From contig RMBW01000046.1 in assembly GCA_004009845.1 (NCBI GenBank), positions 168,621-232,620 on the forward strand: 64,000 nucleotides of DNA, given 5' to 3'. The translations under genes were made by a program, and so were the position numbers. Source of the stretch: Davidsoniella eucalypti (lineage: Eukaryota; Ascomycota; Sordariomycetes; Microascales; Ceratocystidaceae). Below the pieces are notes generated by a model that was given only the letters and a program-made list of their open reading frames with translations, made no database searches and was not told where the DNA came from. Of this stretch, positions 1 to 11,283 are shown one piece after another. Numbering within the stretch: position 1 is the first letter of the stretch; each line of letters opens with the position of its first letter.

Positions 1-331
1 TATCTCTCGTCTCTTCCTTTCCGTCTGCAGATTGCATGCCATTTCCTAGATCTGAACTTCTTCATGATTTAGTAGAAGCTTTAAAGAATATAAGCCGGCG
101 TATGTCCATTTGTCTTGCTGAGGATATTTTCTTTCTTCTTCACTCATTATTTTTGCTATGCTTCAATAACATCTATATTTTTCCTCTTTTGTTTCTGTTC
201 GTGATAGATAATCTCAGTACTTGTCATCGCCACTGTGAATATATATCTTTGTTACTGGAAGCTTATGAGTTGGCTCTACTAGAGCCGTATTATACTAATT
301 GCCGTCTTGTGACTTTTTCGAAATTTTCAAA
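1..331 (+). promoter_or_regulatory. Upstream region of the MFS transporter gene
   Basis: AT-rich sequence directly upstream of the transporter start codon. It holds pyrimidine-rich stretches (about 1-30 and 125-200) of the kind common in fungal leaders, and a CTGCAG at 25-30 that could be a 3' splice site of a leader intron whose donor lies outside the window. Open frames here are short and show no recognisable protein. Promoter or leader status is inferred only from position. Confidence 0.4.
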
Positions 332-2351
332 ATGGCTTCCTCTAAAAACAAAAGCGAAGCAGAACCAGCAGTGGAATCGCCGCCCTCTGACACCCCCTGT
401 ATTATTCCATCTAATGATCATAGGTTGTCTACCTCGGTCCCATCGCGCTCCGCAGAGCCTCCGGCAAATCTCGGGACCGGCATCGGCAATACCCAAGACC
501 ATCACCATCACCAACACCATAACTCCAATTCCGCCTTTGGATCAGATACAGAGGCTGTCGAAGATGAAGACGAGGAAGACGACATCCCTCACGACGGTGC
601 CGAGGATCTTGAAAAGCACAGTACCGTGCCGCTCGGCCGCGTACGGACCGGTGCTAGTTTACGTCGGGTTCCCACCAGACAGCGCCGCGGATGGGGCCAC
701 ATCACACTAATCCCGGAAGTCGAAAATCCGCGCTGCTATAACATTGCTACAAAATGGCTGCTCACAGCGATTGTGGCATTGGCTGCCGTTGCTGGACCAA
801 TGGGCTCGTCCATTCTCTATCGTGAGTTTGATTACCTTTGAGAGATAAAAATCAAAAGCCAATATAGTGCGTTCTAAGAGTAACTAACAGACTTTCGTTT
901 CTAGCTTCATTGCAAAATATGGCCGCTGATCTCGGAACCAGCGTCTCAACTGCTAATATCACTGTAGCCACTTACATGCTAGGTATGTACCCTTAACTTG
1001 ATACAAACCCTAATAGAATCTAACCCTGAGCGAGAACTATAGGCATGGCTATCTTCCCCATCTGGTGGTCGTCACTCTCCGAGGTACTTGGCCGCCGACT
1101 GATGTACCTCGTGTCCTTTTCCATCTTTGTCGTCTTTGGAGTACTCAGTGCCACCAGCAAAGACATTGGCGGCATGATCGCCGTTCGTTTCTTTGCCGGT
1201 GGTGCTTCAGCTTCTGTCCAGACCGTTGGTGCTGGCACCATAGCCGATATCTGGGCCCCCGAAGATCGTGGCCGTGCCATGGGAATCTTCTACATGGGAC
1301 CTCTACTCGGCCCAATGGTGTCTCCACTTCTCGGCGGTGCCATTTCACAGGCCAAAGGCTGGCGCTGGACCTTATGGCTGCTTACCATATATGGTGGTGC
1401 CGTGCTCGGCATGATCTTCTTTCTGCTGCCAGAAACTTCCAAGCGAGCGCCGGCGCCGTTGCGGGGGGCTGGAGATCCATCTGAGCTGAAGTCGACTAAG
1501 ACGGAGAAGCTGCGCGCTGGCGTCAAGAGATACCTACTAGACCCCATCAAGGTGCTTTTCTTGATCAAGCACAAGCTGATGATGTGCGCCGTGTTCTATG
1601 CGGCACTGACATATGGCGCTGTATATGTTATGAACCTGTCGTTGACCATGATCTTCGAAGCTGCGCCGTACAACTTCAGCCAGGTGCAGGTGGGTTTAAT
1701 GTATCTCCCCATGTCAACTGGCTACATCGTCACATCGCTCCTATCGGGAAGCTGGAGTGACTACATCATGAAGAAAAAGCAGGCGTCTCTCAACCGCGTC
1801 GATATCAACGGTGTGCCAATCTACTATCCCGAAGACCGCTTTGGCATCAACCTATGGCTTGCTACAGCCTTGTTCCCCTGCTCCATGATCGCCTTTGGCT
1901 GGGCTCTGGACTATAAGGAAGCGTGGTGGTCATCGATCATCCCGCTAGTCGGCTTTGGAGTCGGAACTATGGTCGTTTTTGTAAGTCTTTTTTTTCCTCA
2001 ACAACGTTCAGTAGCATATAGTACACAAACTGATTCATAATTTTATCATAGGGCGTTGCCACTGCCGCGTTGACTGAATTTGTTCCAAAGCGTAGTTCTG
2101 CTGGCGTTGCTGTGAACAATTTCCTACGCAACATCTTGTCCTTCATCGGCTCAATGGTTGCAAAGCCAATCCTCGATGCTGGCGGCTCGGGAAAGGTGTT
2201 CACTGTTCTTGGTACTATCTGCTTCGGGGTTGGTGTTGTTAGTTTGTTGCTTATGAACATGTACGGCAAAAAGTGGCGCGAGAGTCTTGATAAGGACGAG
2301 GGCTTCGAAAGACGCCAACCTGTGGTTTTTCAGACAAATGTCGTAGCTTAG
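332..2351 (+). CDS. MFS drug:H+ antiporter, DHA1 family, Qdr/Dtr1-like
   Basis: Plasma-membrane-type major facilitator of the 12-helix DHA1 group, the family that exports drugs, polyamines or dityrosine in yeasts. I join four exons: 332-821, 905-982, 1043-1980 and 2052-2351, all with GT-AG borders and matching phase, giving 601 residues. The N-terminal ~145 residues are a soluble tail with a His cluster (H57-H60, H62-H63) followed by an Asp/Glu run near 75-90. Helix 1 follows (WLLTAIVALAAVAGPMGSS). The exon 3 start reads SSLSEVLGRR, the DHA1 loop 2-3 motif A. The segment TEFVPKRSSAGVAVNNF near the end is typical of the Qdr/Dtr branch. The first in-frame ATG is 332. It converges on the dehydratase gene with a 127-bp gap. 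The family is clear; the substrate cannot be read from the sequence. Confidence 0.9.
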
Positions 2352-2478
2352 GTTGCAGCATTATAAATCTAAGATGGTAGGCATCATATACGACTACTTA
2401 ATACTTGTACATTTTATATATACACTGAGATACCCCTAGATATATCTAATGCTATACACACTTCCTTCAAAATCTGCC

Positions 2479-3785
2479 TTAATCTGAATAGAGCTTAACC
2501 AACGCATCGATAGCTATGTTTCCACCACTGAATACCAAGCCAAGATCCCATCCGTTCTTGCCAGCCTCTGCCTCCACCATGCTTCTGAAATCCTCGTTCC
2601 ACAGCGCCACAGCCAAGGAAACCACACCGCTAGGCTCTACGACCAACTTCATGCGTTCAACTACGAGCTTTAGCGTCTTCTTGATCTCCTCCTCCGTGAC
2701 CGCATAGATCTGTTTGACCAGGCCACGCTCATACATGACACTCCACGGTAACACGCCAACCGGCGCTCGCAGACCATCAGCTATAGTTAGTGACGATACG
2801 TGCGTGATTCGTTCACCCGTGATATAGCTGCGCCGCGTCTCGTCCGCACCCTCAAATGAGGGCTCGGCGCCAAATACCGTGATACCTGTACCCTCCGAAC
2901 TCAGCGCGATACCGCTAAGCAAGCCGCCACCGCTGATCGGTGCCATTATAGCATCTAGGCCCGTCTTTCCGGCCGGGGGATAAGTGCCCTTGGCAGCTTC
3001 CGGGTGGGCGCTACCTTTAGCTGCGGCAGCGACGATGAGCTCGGCGGCTTGGTTCTGGAGCTCTAGGCCTGCCGTACCTTGACCAAGCATGATATCGGGA
3101 TGGTCGTAAGGCGGCACGAGACGTGCACCAGTCTTGGCGATCACATCGTCGGCGGCAGCTTCGCGCTCGGGCGCTGTCGAGCCGCTGAAGTAAACGGTGG
3201 CGCCATAGCCTTTGGTGGCTGCAATCTTGGATGCTGGTGAAATACTGGGCATGACGACATGGGCCGGGATCCCGCTTTCGCGAGCAGCCAGTGCTAGTGC
3301 CTGAGCATGGTTTCCTATTGAAGCTAATCAGCAAAGAACAGTTCACACGTATATGAACAAGACGAATTTTAAGACGCACCAGAGCTGTGCGTAACAACAC
3401 CCTTCTCGTAGCCGCCGGCCTCTTTCCAACCAGGCTCCTGCTTGAGCTTTTCAATGGCATGGAAAGCACCGCGAACCTTGAAGGCGCCGATACGCTGCAG
3501 GTTCTCGCACTTGAACCAAAACCGAAGCACCGGCTTTGACGGCGTGCGGCCTTCCCACTCGGTTCCGGCAAGTTCTTCAGTAGTGCGAGGAGTACACGCC
3601 ATCTTGTTTATAGTGCTGTTGGTAAGAACCGGTGTCTTGTGGACGTGATCCCGAATTAGTTCAGCGGCTCCGATCACGGATTCCCGCGTGAGTTCGGCAC
3701 ACGTCTTGAGATCGGCCATCGTGTTCTTTGCGATTAAGGGTTGAATCAAGCGATGTTTCGTTGATGTCGTCCGCCAGATATTCAT
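2479..3785 (-). CDS. PLP-dependent serine/threonine dehydratase (catabolic type)
   Basis: Fold-type II PLP enzyme that deaminates L-serine or L-threonine to a 2-oxo acid and ammonia; serine racemases and 3-hydroxyaspartate dehydratases share the fold. Two exons, 3785-3380 and 3314-2479, are joined through a GT-AG intron that restores the SSGNHAQA phosphate-binding loop. The PLP lysine lies in GAFKVRGAF (K103 from the first ATG), and the glycine-rich SGGGLLSGIAL loop is present. There is no C-terminal ACT domain, so this is not the feedback-regulated ILV1 type. Two in-frame starts exist. ATG 3785 gives 413 residues with a basic leader lacking acidic residues (MNIWRTTSTKHRLIQP); ATG 3719 (MADLK) gives 391 residues, nearer the family norm. 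Which start is used, and whether the leader targets mitochondria, is unresolved. Confidence 0.88.
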
Positions 3786-4596
3786 TTATTGGCGATAGTA
3801 GTATGGTCATGTGACTGGCTTGAGCACCAAGTGGAATATGTACAATAAGTCGCTAAAATGCTGCAATTGCAGAAACTCCCTTTAGCAGTTGTCCATTCCG
3901 GCCCTTTTTATATCTAGGCGTTCTATCATAATGGTGACATCCTACTCCAGGAAGGAGTGATTATATGCTTGAAAACCCCGCCAGATATCTGTAGGTACAT
4001 TACTTATACATTGCATTACATTACATTGATCTTTATTTGTAGTCAAAGGAATGGCCGATAAGAGAAACTAAGACAGGCGAGACCGGAAAGTTCCCGATCG
4101 ATTAACCGGTCGATTGACACTGTATAACTAACCCTAAGTGGCATGGCAAAGACTCTACAAATACGTATGTTTGATGATTTGGCGACTGTTGTGAACCAGG
4201 AATCTAGGAAATGAATATGTACGTGATCCTACCACTAACAGACCACTTTATATAGTGATTGAGACGTAACGAAGCAGGTTTGATGGACTGTGTAACATAT
4301 TCATAGCATTGCAACTGTAACATCACACATATGTATACAGATAATCAGGCATATCGACAGTATAAGTGAGAAAACAGTGTCGTGTTTTTTTTCTAAGCCA
4401 AAACCAAAGCCTTGATGAAATACAAATTTGGTACAAAGGAAGGAGTTTTCATGCCTATCCATTCCCACCCCTATCAAAACACACCATCCAATCTCTCCGT
4501 CCCCGCGATGCTGTTGTTACTCCATGGAACCCGGTTCACGTCAAGTGTCAAAGCTCTTTTTTTATCCAACTTTTAATTCGGACGAAAAAAGAAAAT
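3786..4596. other. Spacer between the dehydratase and ILV5
   Basis: About 810 bp without a supported gene. The part next to ILV5 (about 4370-4596) is presumably its 3' untranslated region, and the part next to 3786 holds the dehydratase promoter. A stretch with repeated ATTACATT words occurs near 4000-4030. No tRNA or repeat was recognised. Confidence 0.5.
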
Positions 4597-6074
4597 TTAC
4601 TTGGTGTTCTCGGGACGCAGAGAGCGGACAGCCTTACCGGCGCGCCAGATCTCCAGGTTGCGGATCTCCTCAAGCTCGGCCTCGTACTTCTCGCGGTAGT
4701 CGGGGGCAGAGTTGTACTCCAGAGAGCGCTTGGTCTCGGAACCATCCTTGACGGACTTGTACAGGTCGTTGAAGACGGGCTTCAGGGCGTCCTTGAACTT
4801 GGGGGTCCAGTCAATGGCACCACGGCGGGCGGTGGTCGAGCAAGCCTCAAACATCCAGTCCATACCGTAGTTACCGATCAGGGGGTACAGAGACTGGGTA
4901 GCCTCCTCGACGGTCTCGTTGAAGGCCTCGCTGGGGGAGTGACCCTGCTCACGCAGAACCTCGTACTGGGCGAGGAACATACCGTGGATACCACCCATCA
5001 GGCAGCCACGCTCACCGTACAGGTCAGAGTAGACCTCCTTCTCGAAGGTGGTCTTGTACAGGTAACCGGAGCCGACGGCGACACCCAGAGCAACGGCCTT
5101 CTCCTGGGCCTTGCCGGTCACATCCTGGTAAACGGCGAAGGAGGAGTTGATACCGCGGCCCTCACGGAACAGAGAGCGGACGGTACGGCCGGAACCCTTG
5201 GGGGCGACCAGAATGACATCAATGTCAGTGGGGACATCAACCTTGGTCAGCTTCTTGAAGATGGGGGAGAAACCGTGGGAGAAGTACAGAGTCTATACAG
5301 AACAAAATTGTTAGAGCTACTCGAAGCGTCGGAGAGAAAGAATGCTAGGGCTGTCTTACCTTGCCCTTGACCAGCTGGGGCTTGATAGAGGGCCAAGTCT
5401 CGGACTGAGCAGCATCGGAGAGTAGGTTCATGACGATGGTACCACGAGTGATGGCCTCATCAACCTCGAACAGGTTCTTGCCGGGGACCCAGCCATCCTG
5501 GATAGCATCAGTCCACGACTTGCCGTTCTTGCGGACACCGACAATGACGTTCAGGCCGTTGTCACGCAGGTTAAGACCCTGGCCGTGACCCTGGGAGCCG
5601 TAGCCGATGAGAGCGAGGGTGTCGTTCTTGAAGTACTCCTGTTGATGGGAAATAGAGTGTTGTTAGTAACTTTCCGGCCATTGATATGGTATATTGAGAA
5701 AAGAAGAGGATTGTTTGACTCACCAGAAGCTTCTCCTGGGGCCAGTCGGCACGCTCTGTAGAGAACAAAAAGAAGATCACCGGTTAGCAAAACTGTTCTG
5801 ATATGATCGTCGAGACGGAACTTGTGCGCAGTTCTTGACAGAGCCAACTTCAAGGCACCAAGACATGACAGGACATACCGTGAACCTCCTCCTTGACGCC
5901 GGCGAAGTCAATGGTCTTGACACCACGAACCTGCATGGCAGGGCCAGAGACGGCGGCCTTGACGGCAGTGCGGGCGGCAGTGCGGGCAGTGAGGAAGGTG
6001 CGCTGCTGGACAACGGGGGTAGCCGCGACCTGGCGGGCAGCGCGCAGAGATCTGGAGAAAGCGCGGGAGGCCAT
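4597..6074 (-). CDS. ILV5: Ketol-acid reductoisomerase, mitochondrial
   Basis: Catalyses the Mg2+- and NADPH-dependent isomeroreduction of acetolactate and acetohydroxybutyrate, the second common step of valine and isoleucine synthesis in mitochondria. Four exons, 6074-5879, 5755-5724, 5638-5360 and 5292-4597, have GT-AG borders and consistent phase, giving 400 residues, the usual length for fungal enzymes. Residues 1 to about 50 are Arg/Ala-rich without acidic residues, a mitochondrial presequence. GYGSQGHGQG at residues 88-97 is the NADPH-binding loop. DLYGERGCLMGG carries the metal-binding acids (D259, E263). Codon use is strongly biased to C-ending codons, as in highly expressed genes. 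The ATG at 6074 is the first that gives the presequence. A Leu3-like site lies about 280 bp upstream. Identification is very secure. Confidence 0.97.
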
Positions 6075-6350
6075 TTTTGTAGAGATTTGTGACTGCTGAT
6101 GCGTGAACAAACAAGTCTCAAAACGAACAAGAAGAAGAAAAAAATAGAAGGGGAAAAGGGAAAATTAAATAAAAACTGAGACCAGGAAGAAAATCTCCAT
6201 GAAGGGAAGAGGAAGGAAGGCCAGTTATGGTGTTCCTTCCCCCTAGAGCCAGCTCTTGCCACTTTTTTTTTTCATTTTGCGGTGCTAATAATTTTCAATA
6301 TTGTATCTTTGTTCCTTGTTTTCTTCTATTTTTTTTTCTTCGCTGCTCTA
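6075..6350 (-). promoter_or_regulatory. ILV5 leader and proximal promoter
   Basis: On the minus strand this segment is strongly pyrimidine-rich (runs of CT and T between 6120 and 6350), typical of fungal core promoters and leaders of highly expressed genes. No clear TATA box was noted. Open frames across it are low-complexity. Confidence 0.5.
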
Positions 6351-6360
6351 CCGACATCGG
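6351..6360. promoter_or_regulatory. Leu3-like binding site upstream of ILV5
   Basis: CCGACATCGG is an everted CCG-N4-CGG repeat, the spacing recognised by the Zn2Cys6 regulator Leu3 (yeast consensus CCGGNNCCGG). It lies about 280 bp upstream of the ILV5 start codon, and ILV5 is a known Leu3 target in yeast. The match is seen directly; its use as an operator is inference. Confidence 0.45.
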
Positions 6361-9300
6361 TAACGCCAATTACCAATTTTTTTTAAACTTTTCCTGCTGA
6401 TTTTGTGGACCGTAATGGCGTTTCCGAAGCCGTGACTGGCTGGATTCTGCCACCGGCTTGGCCCCAGAATTAACCCACAAACACCACAAAGACCGCAAAG
6501 ATCAACAAAGGCCTTGAACGCAAAACCACAGCCAATCCTCAACCAAGCTTCGTTTCTTAAGATTCACAGTCGATATCAGTTCCGTGGACACGATAATATG
6601 TCCGATACGACATGAACATCAACTGATGGAATGAAATGTGATCTTTCTAGTGGTGGATCAATACAGATGAGTAACAACCCGGTCCATCTCGGACTGCTCG
6701 TCGAAAATAAGACCACCATGCTCTGCCGTTTGTCTATCTGCTTGTATCTAAAGTTCCGACTGCGAGAACACATCATATCACATCGAAGCCTCTGACCCTA
6801 GGGAAGCTCCATGTACGTCGCCTCCAAAAATAAATGCTCCAATAACCGGACCATTCACGGCCAAATTGCGCCGCTTTTTTCAATTTGCTGGAGAAATCAT
6901 TGCGCAAATGTAACCCTTGAGCCCAGGCAACTTTGTAGAAAAAAAAAAGAACATGCCATTGGTGGCAGGCAATTTGTTTCTGTCCGTTGTCAACGTAACG
7001 CAAGACATGTAATATTTGTATACATTACAGGGCTGTTTTCTATCGAACGCAAAAATAGGTCCCGATGCAAGACGTACGAATTTCTCGATATCCACGCATG
7101 GGTTTACGCTATCTGCGTCATCAAACTCTCCACTAGCGTAGTGTATTGCGTGTGGAAGTGCATAACCGCAAGTTTTAGAGGGTAAAGCGTGTTTGGGTTC
7201 GCTTCTGCGTTTGTGTATAAAACTACCTTTCGTGAAATCGATTTTTGCATAGAAACATCGTGATGATGATATACATGTACATCATGTTCATGTTCAAACT
7301 AGTTTTGCTTGTACTATAATACCAATGAACTCGTTATAACTATAGATGAGCAACCGTTTTGGGGCAAGTGATTCTTGGGTAGTAACTTATAGAGCCGTTG
7401 ATGTAGGTGCCGTTTAGGGCAGTCTCTTAGGATTGCCTTCCGATATACATAGTTGGGAAGAGCTGGTTGGTTACTGGGCCGAATCAAGGCGTCCATAGAG
7501 AGATGTATTTACGGAACCTTTCACCATCATAGCCAATTCCGTGATGTAGTGAGGCTCGTGGCAGATAGTTTGCAATAAACTTCTTGTGCCTCCCCTGCAG
7601 ACGCTAGGCCATTAAAGGCCAAGAGAGGTACATGGATTTGATCAACCGAATCATTAACGAATGATTGCCCATCAACCTTCTCCCAGCTCTTAAGCATGAG
7701 GACCGCCATAAATGGTTACACGATATTGACTCAGAGGGGCTGGGAGTAAATGGAGTGCAATTATCACGTCTTCGAAGAGTGTTGAATCGATGTGGGTTGC
7801 CCAATTTGAGAATTCAGCCCTATATGTATCCCACACATGTTTGCTCAGATCGCTTCCCGTGATATAAAATCAGTGCTTTTGTATTACTATATATAAATGT
7901 ATATATATAGTCATGGCCGCATCCACATGGTTGCGAAGAGAACACTTTCAACTCCGTCTGTCGTGTCAACAACAGAGGCAATAACAATCCAAATATCAAT
8001 AGTCCAACACACCGACCTAGAACTTCAAAATCCTAAGACTTAGTCATATAATGACTCATGAACGGCTACGATGTCTCTCACAAACCATGCTCACAGACCA
8101 ACTTGACTTGGCGCTTTCTCTGAACCGCGTTTTGCCTAGTTTCCATGTGCCGTAGTATCGACCATTAGCCGCAGCCTATTGGGTTTATTTGACTACTATG
8201 TAGTACATGTTACAGTCCACGATGACTCGATAATCCCCAGATAAGAAAAATCCAAAGACCGGTTTGCCAGTGCGTATGGAGTTGTCAAGTTTTGCAGGAC
8301 CCCAAGTCAATGCTTCCTAGGAACTGGAATTCTTGAAATAGCTTAGCATAGCAAACCGACTGCAAGTGTCATCTAAAGTAATATGTATATATGTGGTTAT
8401 ATGATTTGTCTCTTATTATATCGTATGTACATACAGTCATCGTCGTGAGTTTGTCATATCAATGCGGGATTCGCGGAGTGTCAGACCATGAGCATAGCAG
8501 CTGCTGTCAGCTGCTGTATGACCCAGTATAATCAATAATGAAAGTTCCAAAGCATTCAAGTAATCAACTTGACAGATTGAGAGCGCCCAAGATCGAATAA
8601 TCATTGCCTCTGGGACTATATATATTGCTATTTGCTCCACAGACTCACTCTATCTTCTAACACACAAAGTATTTGTTAATCACCCACTAGACAAGACCAA
8701 ATTAGCCTTATGGTATCACGCATATTACGCTTTAGTGCCAAAGTAAGCCTGAAAAACGCCCAGCCATCTTTCTTATTCAGTGTCCTTGTAGAACTTAACC
8801 TACAACTCGTGCTGACCGTGCTTATAGCGGCTTATAGAGGGAGAGGGAAAAGACAGTTATAATATAGTTAGTTGTAATAAGCTGTAAGATTACTGAGCGG
8901 CGTTATTAACCCTGGACCCTGAAATCCTTCACTGGGAAACTTGAATGCTTCATTGCCTTACAGGCTGTTTTGCAACCCAATGTATATGCAGTGGGACCAT
9001 ATCTGTATTCTTATTTAGGAGCTAGAAGAGGGAGATATCTTTACACTTAGCTACTATCGTTATTAGGTCTAGTACGCTGATATTGCGATACAATAATGGA
9101 TAGATGCTCTAGATGTCCCTGCCTGGTAATATAATCCCTTGTGCCTAGATAGACGGGGGCTGAGCACACTTCTGCAACTTTTGATATCAGCTAATGCTAA
9201 CTACTAGCTACAACCGTCATATGGGCCATTTATATGTTGATGTGATGCCTGGCTCAGAGGAGGCCGTCAAAACAACGGACACTTCTTTGCTGACAGCCCT

Positions 9301-11283
9301 GGATTCTTGGTGGAGACTTTTCACATGTATCGTCATCGTCACCGGTGCCGATTACACCAAAATATCCAACAAAGAGCAAGAATAGGCAAGCGTCATCACA
9401 TGCTGTAGCGTAACCTTTTCTCTCTTTTTTTTTCTTCTTCTTTGGCTTGCGTGTTAAAGGGCAAAGGTAGATACATGCCGTAATATATAATCCTATCCCT
9501 ATCAGCCAATGACAACCCCCCAAGCAACCGCGCTTCATGTTTCGATCATCACTCTGCCTTGCGCGGAAATACCCGAACTCCTTCTGCCCCCAAACTCACC
9601 GACTGGGCTACCTTCACTATATGACTTCGTTTTGGCTCTAAGATCGGGTTCTTGACCTATCGAAGTGTTCCTCGCAATGTTTTCGAAGTCGAGGTATGCC
9701 TGCCAATAGAGAAAAGAATTCAGGGCTAATCACTCAACATGATATAGTCATGTGCACATTACATGACATCAAAACTTTCCGGGTTGTTGGGTTCCCTCTC
9801 ATATAAGCTGACCACACTAACACAAAGCTACTGACTAGAACCAATACTATTTGCTGGCCTTGTATTGTTCCTGAGATACTGGATTAGTACCTTGTAACCA
9901 CGGCTAGGCTGCGGCAGTAAGATTATATCGTTGACAATAAGATATCTAGCTTGAAACAGAAGTGCACAACGGCGGGTGCCTGGATCGTTTCTACGAAGAG
10001 AGCTTACAATGTGGATTCTTGTCCCGTGGTTCGATGATCAAAGAAAATCAAATTGCCATCTCCAATGCCAGAAGCATATATCATGCAGAATATGAGCTCC
10101 CGGTAGGATCTTTGTAGGCCATCGTCAAGAATTCTTGGGGTGAGTGAACACCGGACTTGCCTATCCAGTAATAATCTATACATTGCCCTTTACCTCTTGG
10201 CGGCCTGAGTACACATGACTGATGGCATTTATATACGAAGCGATGAAATTTCAATCTTGTCTGCCATGTTGCGCTTTTCGATAGGCAAGGAACGAGGAGA
10301 AAAAAAGTGATACTAGTCGATTGGTCCTCTATAGATGTGACTGAATTATAGCATCATGTATGTTATACAACATGTAGTCATCCTGTAATTTCTTATATAT
10401 CCGGAGCAACCTTAAATATAAGCAGATGGTCCTTTTGTCCTGTCTGGGACGGAGGGAGGGCCGTTGCCTGTCTGGATATCTCATGATCTAATTGTCCTGA
10501 CATTACCTCTGTCTTGTCTCTCTCTCTGAAGAGCGAATATTCCGGAATCCCCTTTGCTATGTCTTGTGGGGGAGACGCACAGTTGAGGCTCGCGGAGACT
10601 TACACACTGACTCTATGGCATGAGCCGCTAGCTATGGAACATTTGGCGTGGAAGAAAACAGCAGCCTTCTTTTTTATTTATTTCTGTCTTTTTTGTCGAG
10701 TCTAAGACACTCGAATAGGCTGGCTTGCTTTGTTAGTGTGGATATTTCCATTTACCCATTCGGAGAGAAGATACACCTGCTTGTTTATTTTTTAGCATTT
10801 ATCTGAATTTACATGTGCTTGTAGGCAAACAATAAGGGTGTGAGATGGCAGTTTTGTATGTAACAGCTTATTCAAAGTACCTTGATTTTCCCACGGCATA
10901 TGAAAAAAAGGAAACAAAAAGAAACTGGCCTGCCAAGGAGCACAAATGCAGAATAATAAAAAAACCGCCGGTACTTGCATATAAGGAGCTACACCGGCTG
11001 CCATGCTGTCTTTTCCGAATGGATCACATCCACCACCCACGCACATCGACATCCTTTTGCACATACACGTATATAGCCGGGCCTTCCCACCATCTTACCT
11101 GCGTCTGTAGAAGCTGCTGAGAGCCTATCAGATACCCTAACTTTATGCAACATATTGATATACACCACACCCTCCATCGCTGCCCACCCCTGAGCGCAAC
11201 CATTGCCTTCATTGGATCCCACTAGTGCGTCTGGTACTGGTAGTTGACTACCGATACTGTTGACACATAGCAACGTACGCGCC
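6361..11283. other. Long spacer between ILV5 and the LRR gene
   Basis: About 4.9 kb without a gene I can support. The sequence is AT-rich with many stops in all frames. On the minus strand, about 7520-7850 holds two abutting open stretches (roughly 55 and 60 codons, offset by a frameshift) with protein-like composition, and 9550-9700 and 9840-10145 hold similar short stretches. None matches a family I recognise, so these may be gene remnants or chance. A TATGTACATAC word occurs at 8424. The last ~240 bp are the LRR gene's upstream region. Confidence 0.5.

Noticed and set aside
4366..5370. 334-codon open frame antisense to ILV5
   Set aside because: It mirrors the strongly biased ILV5 codons; the sense strand encodes an unmistakable reductoisomerase and the antisense product has no recognisable domain.
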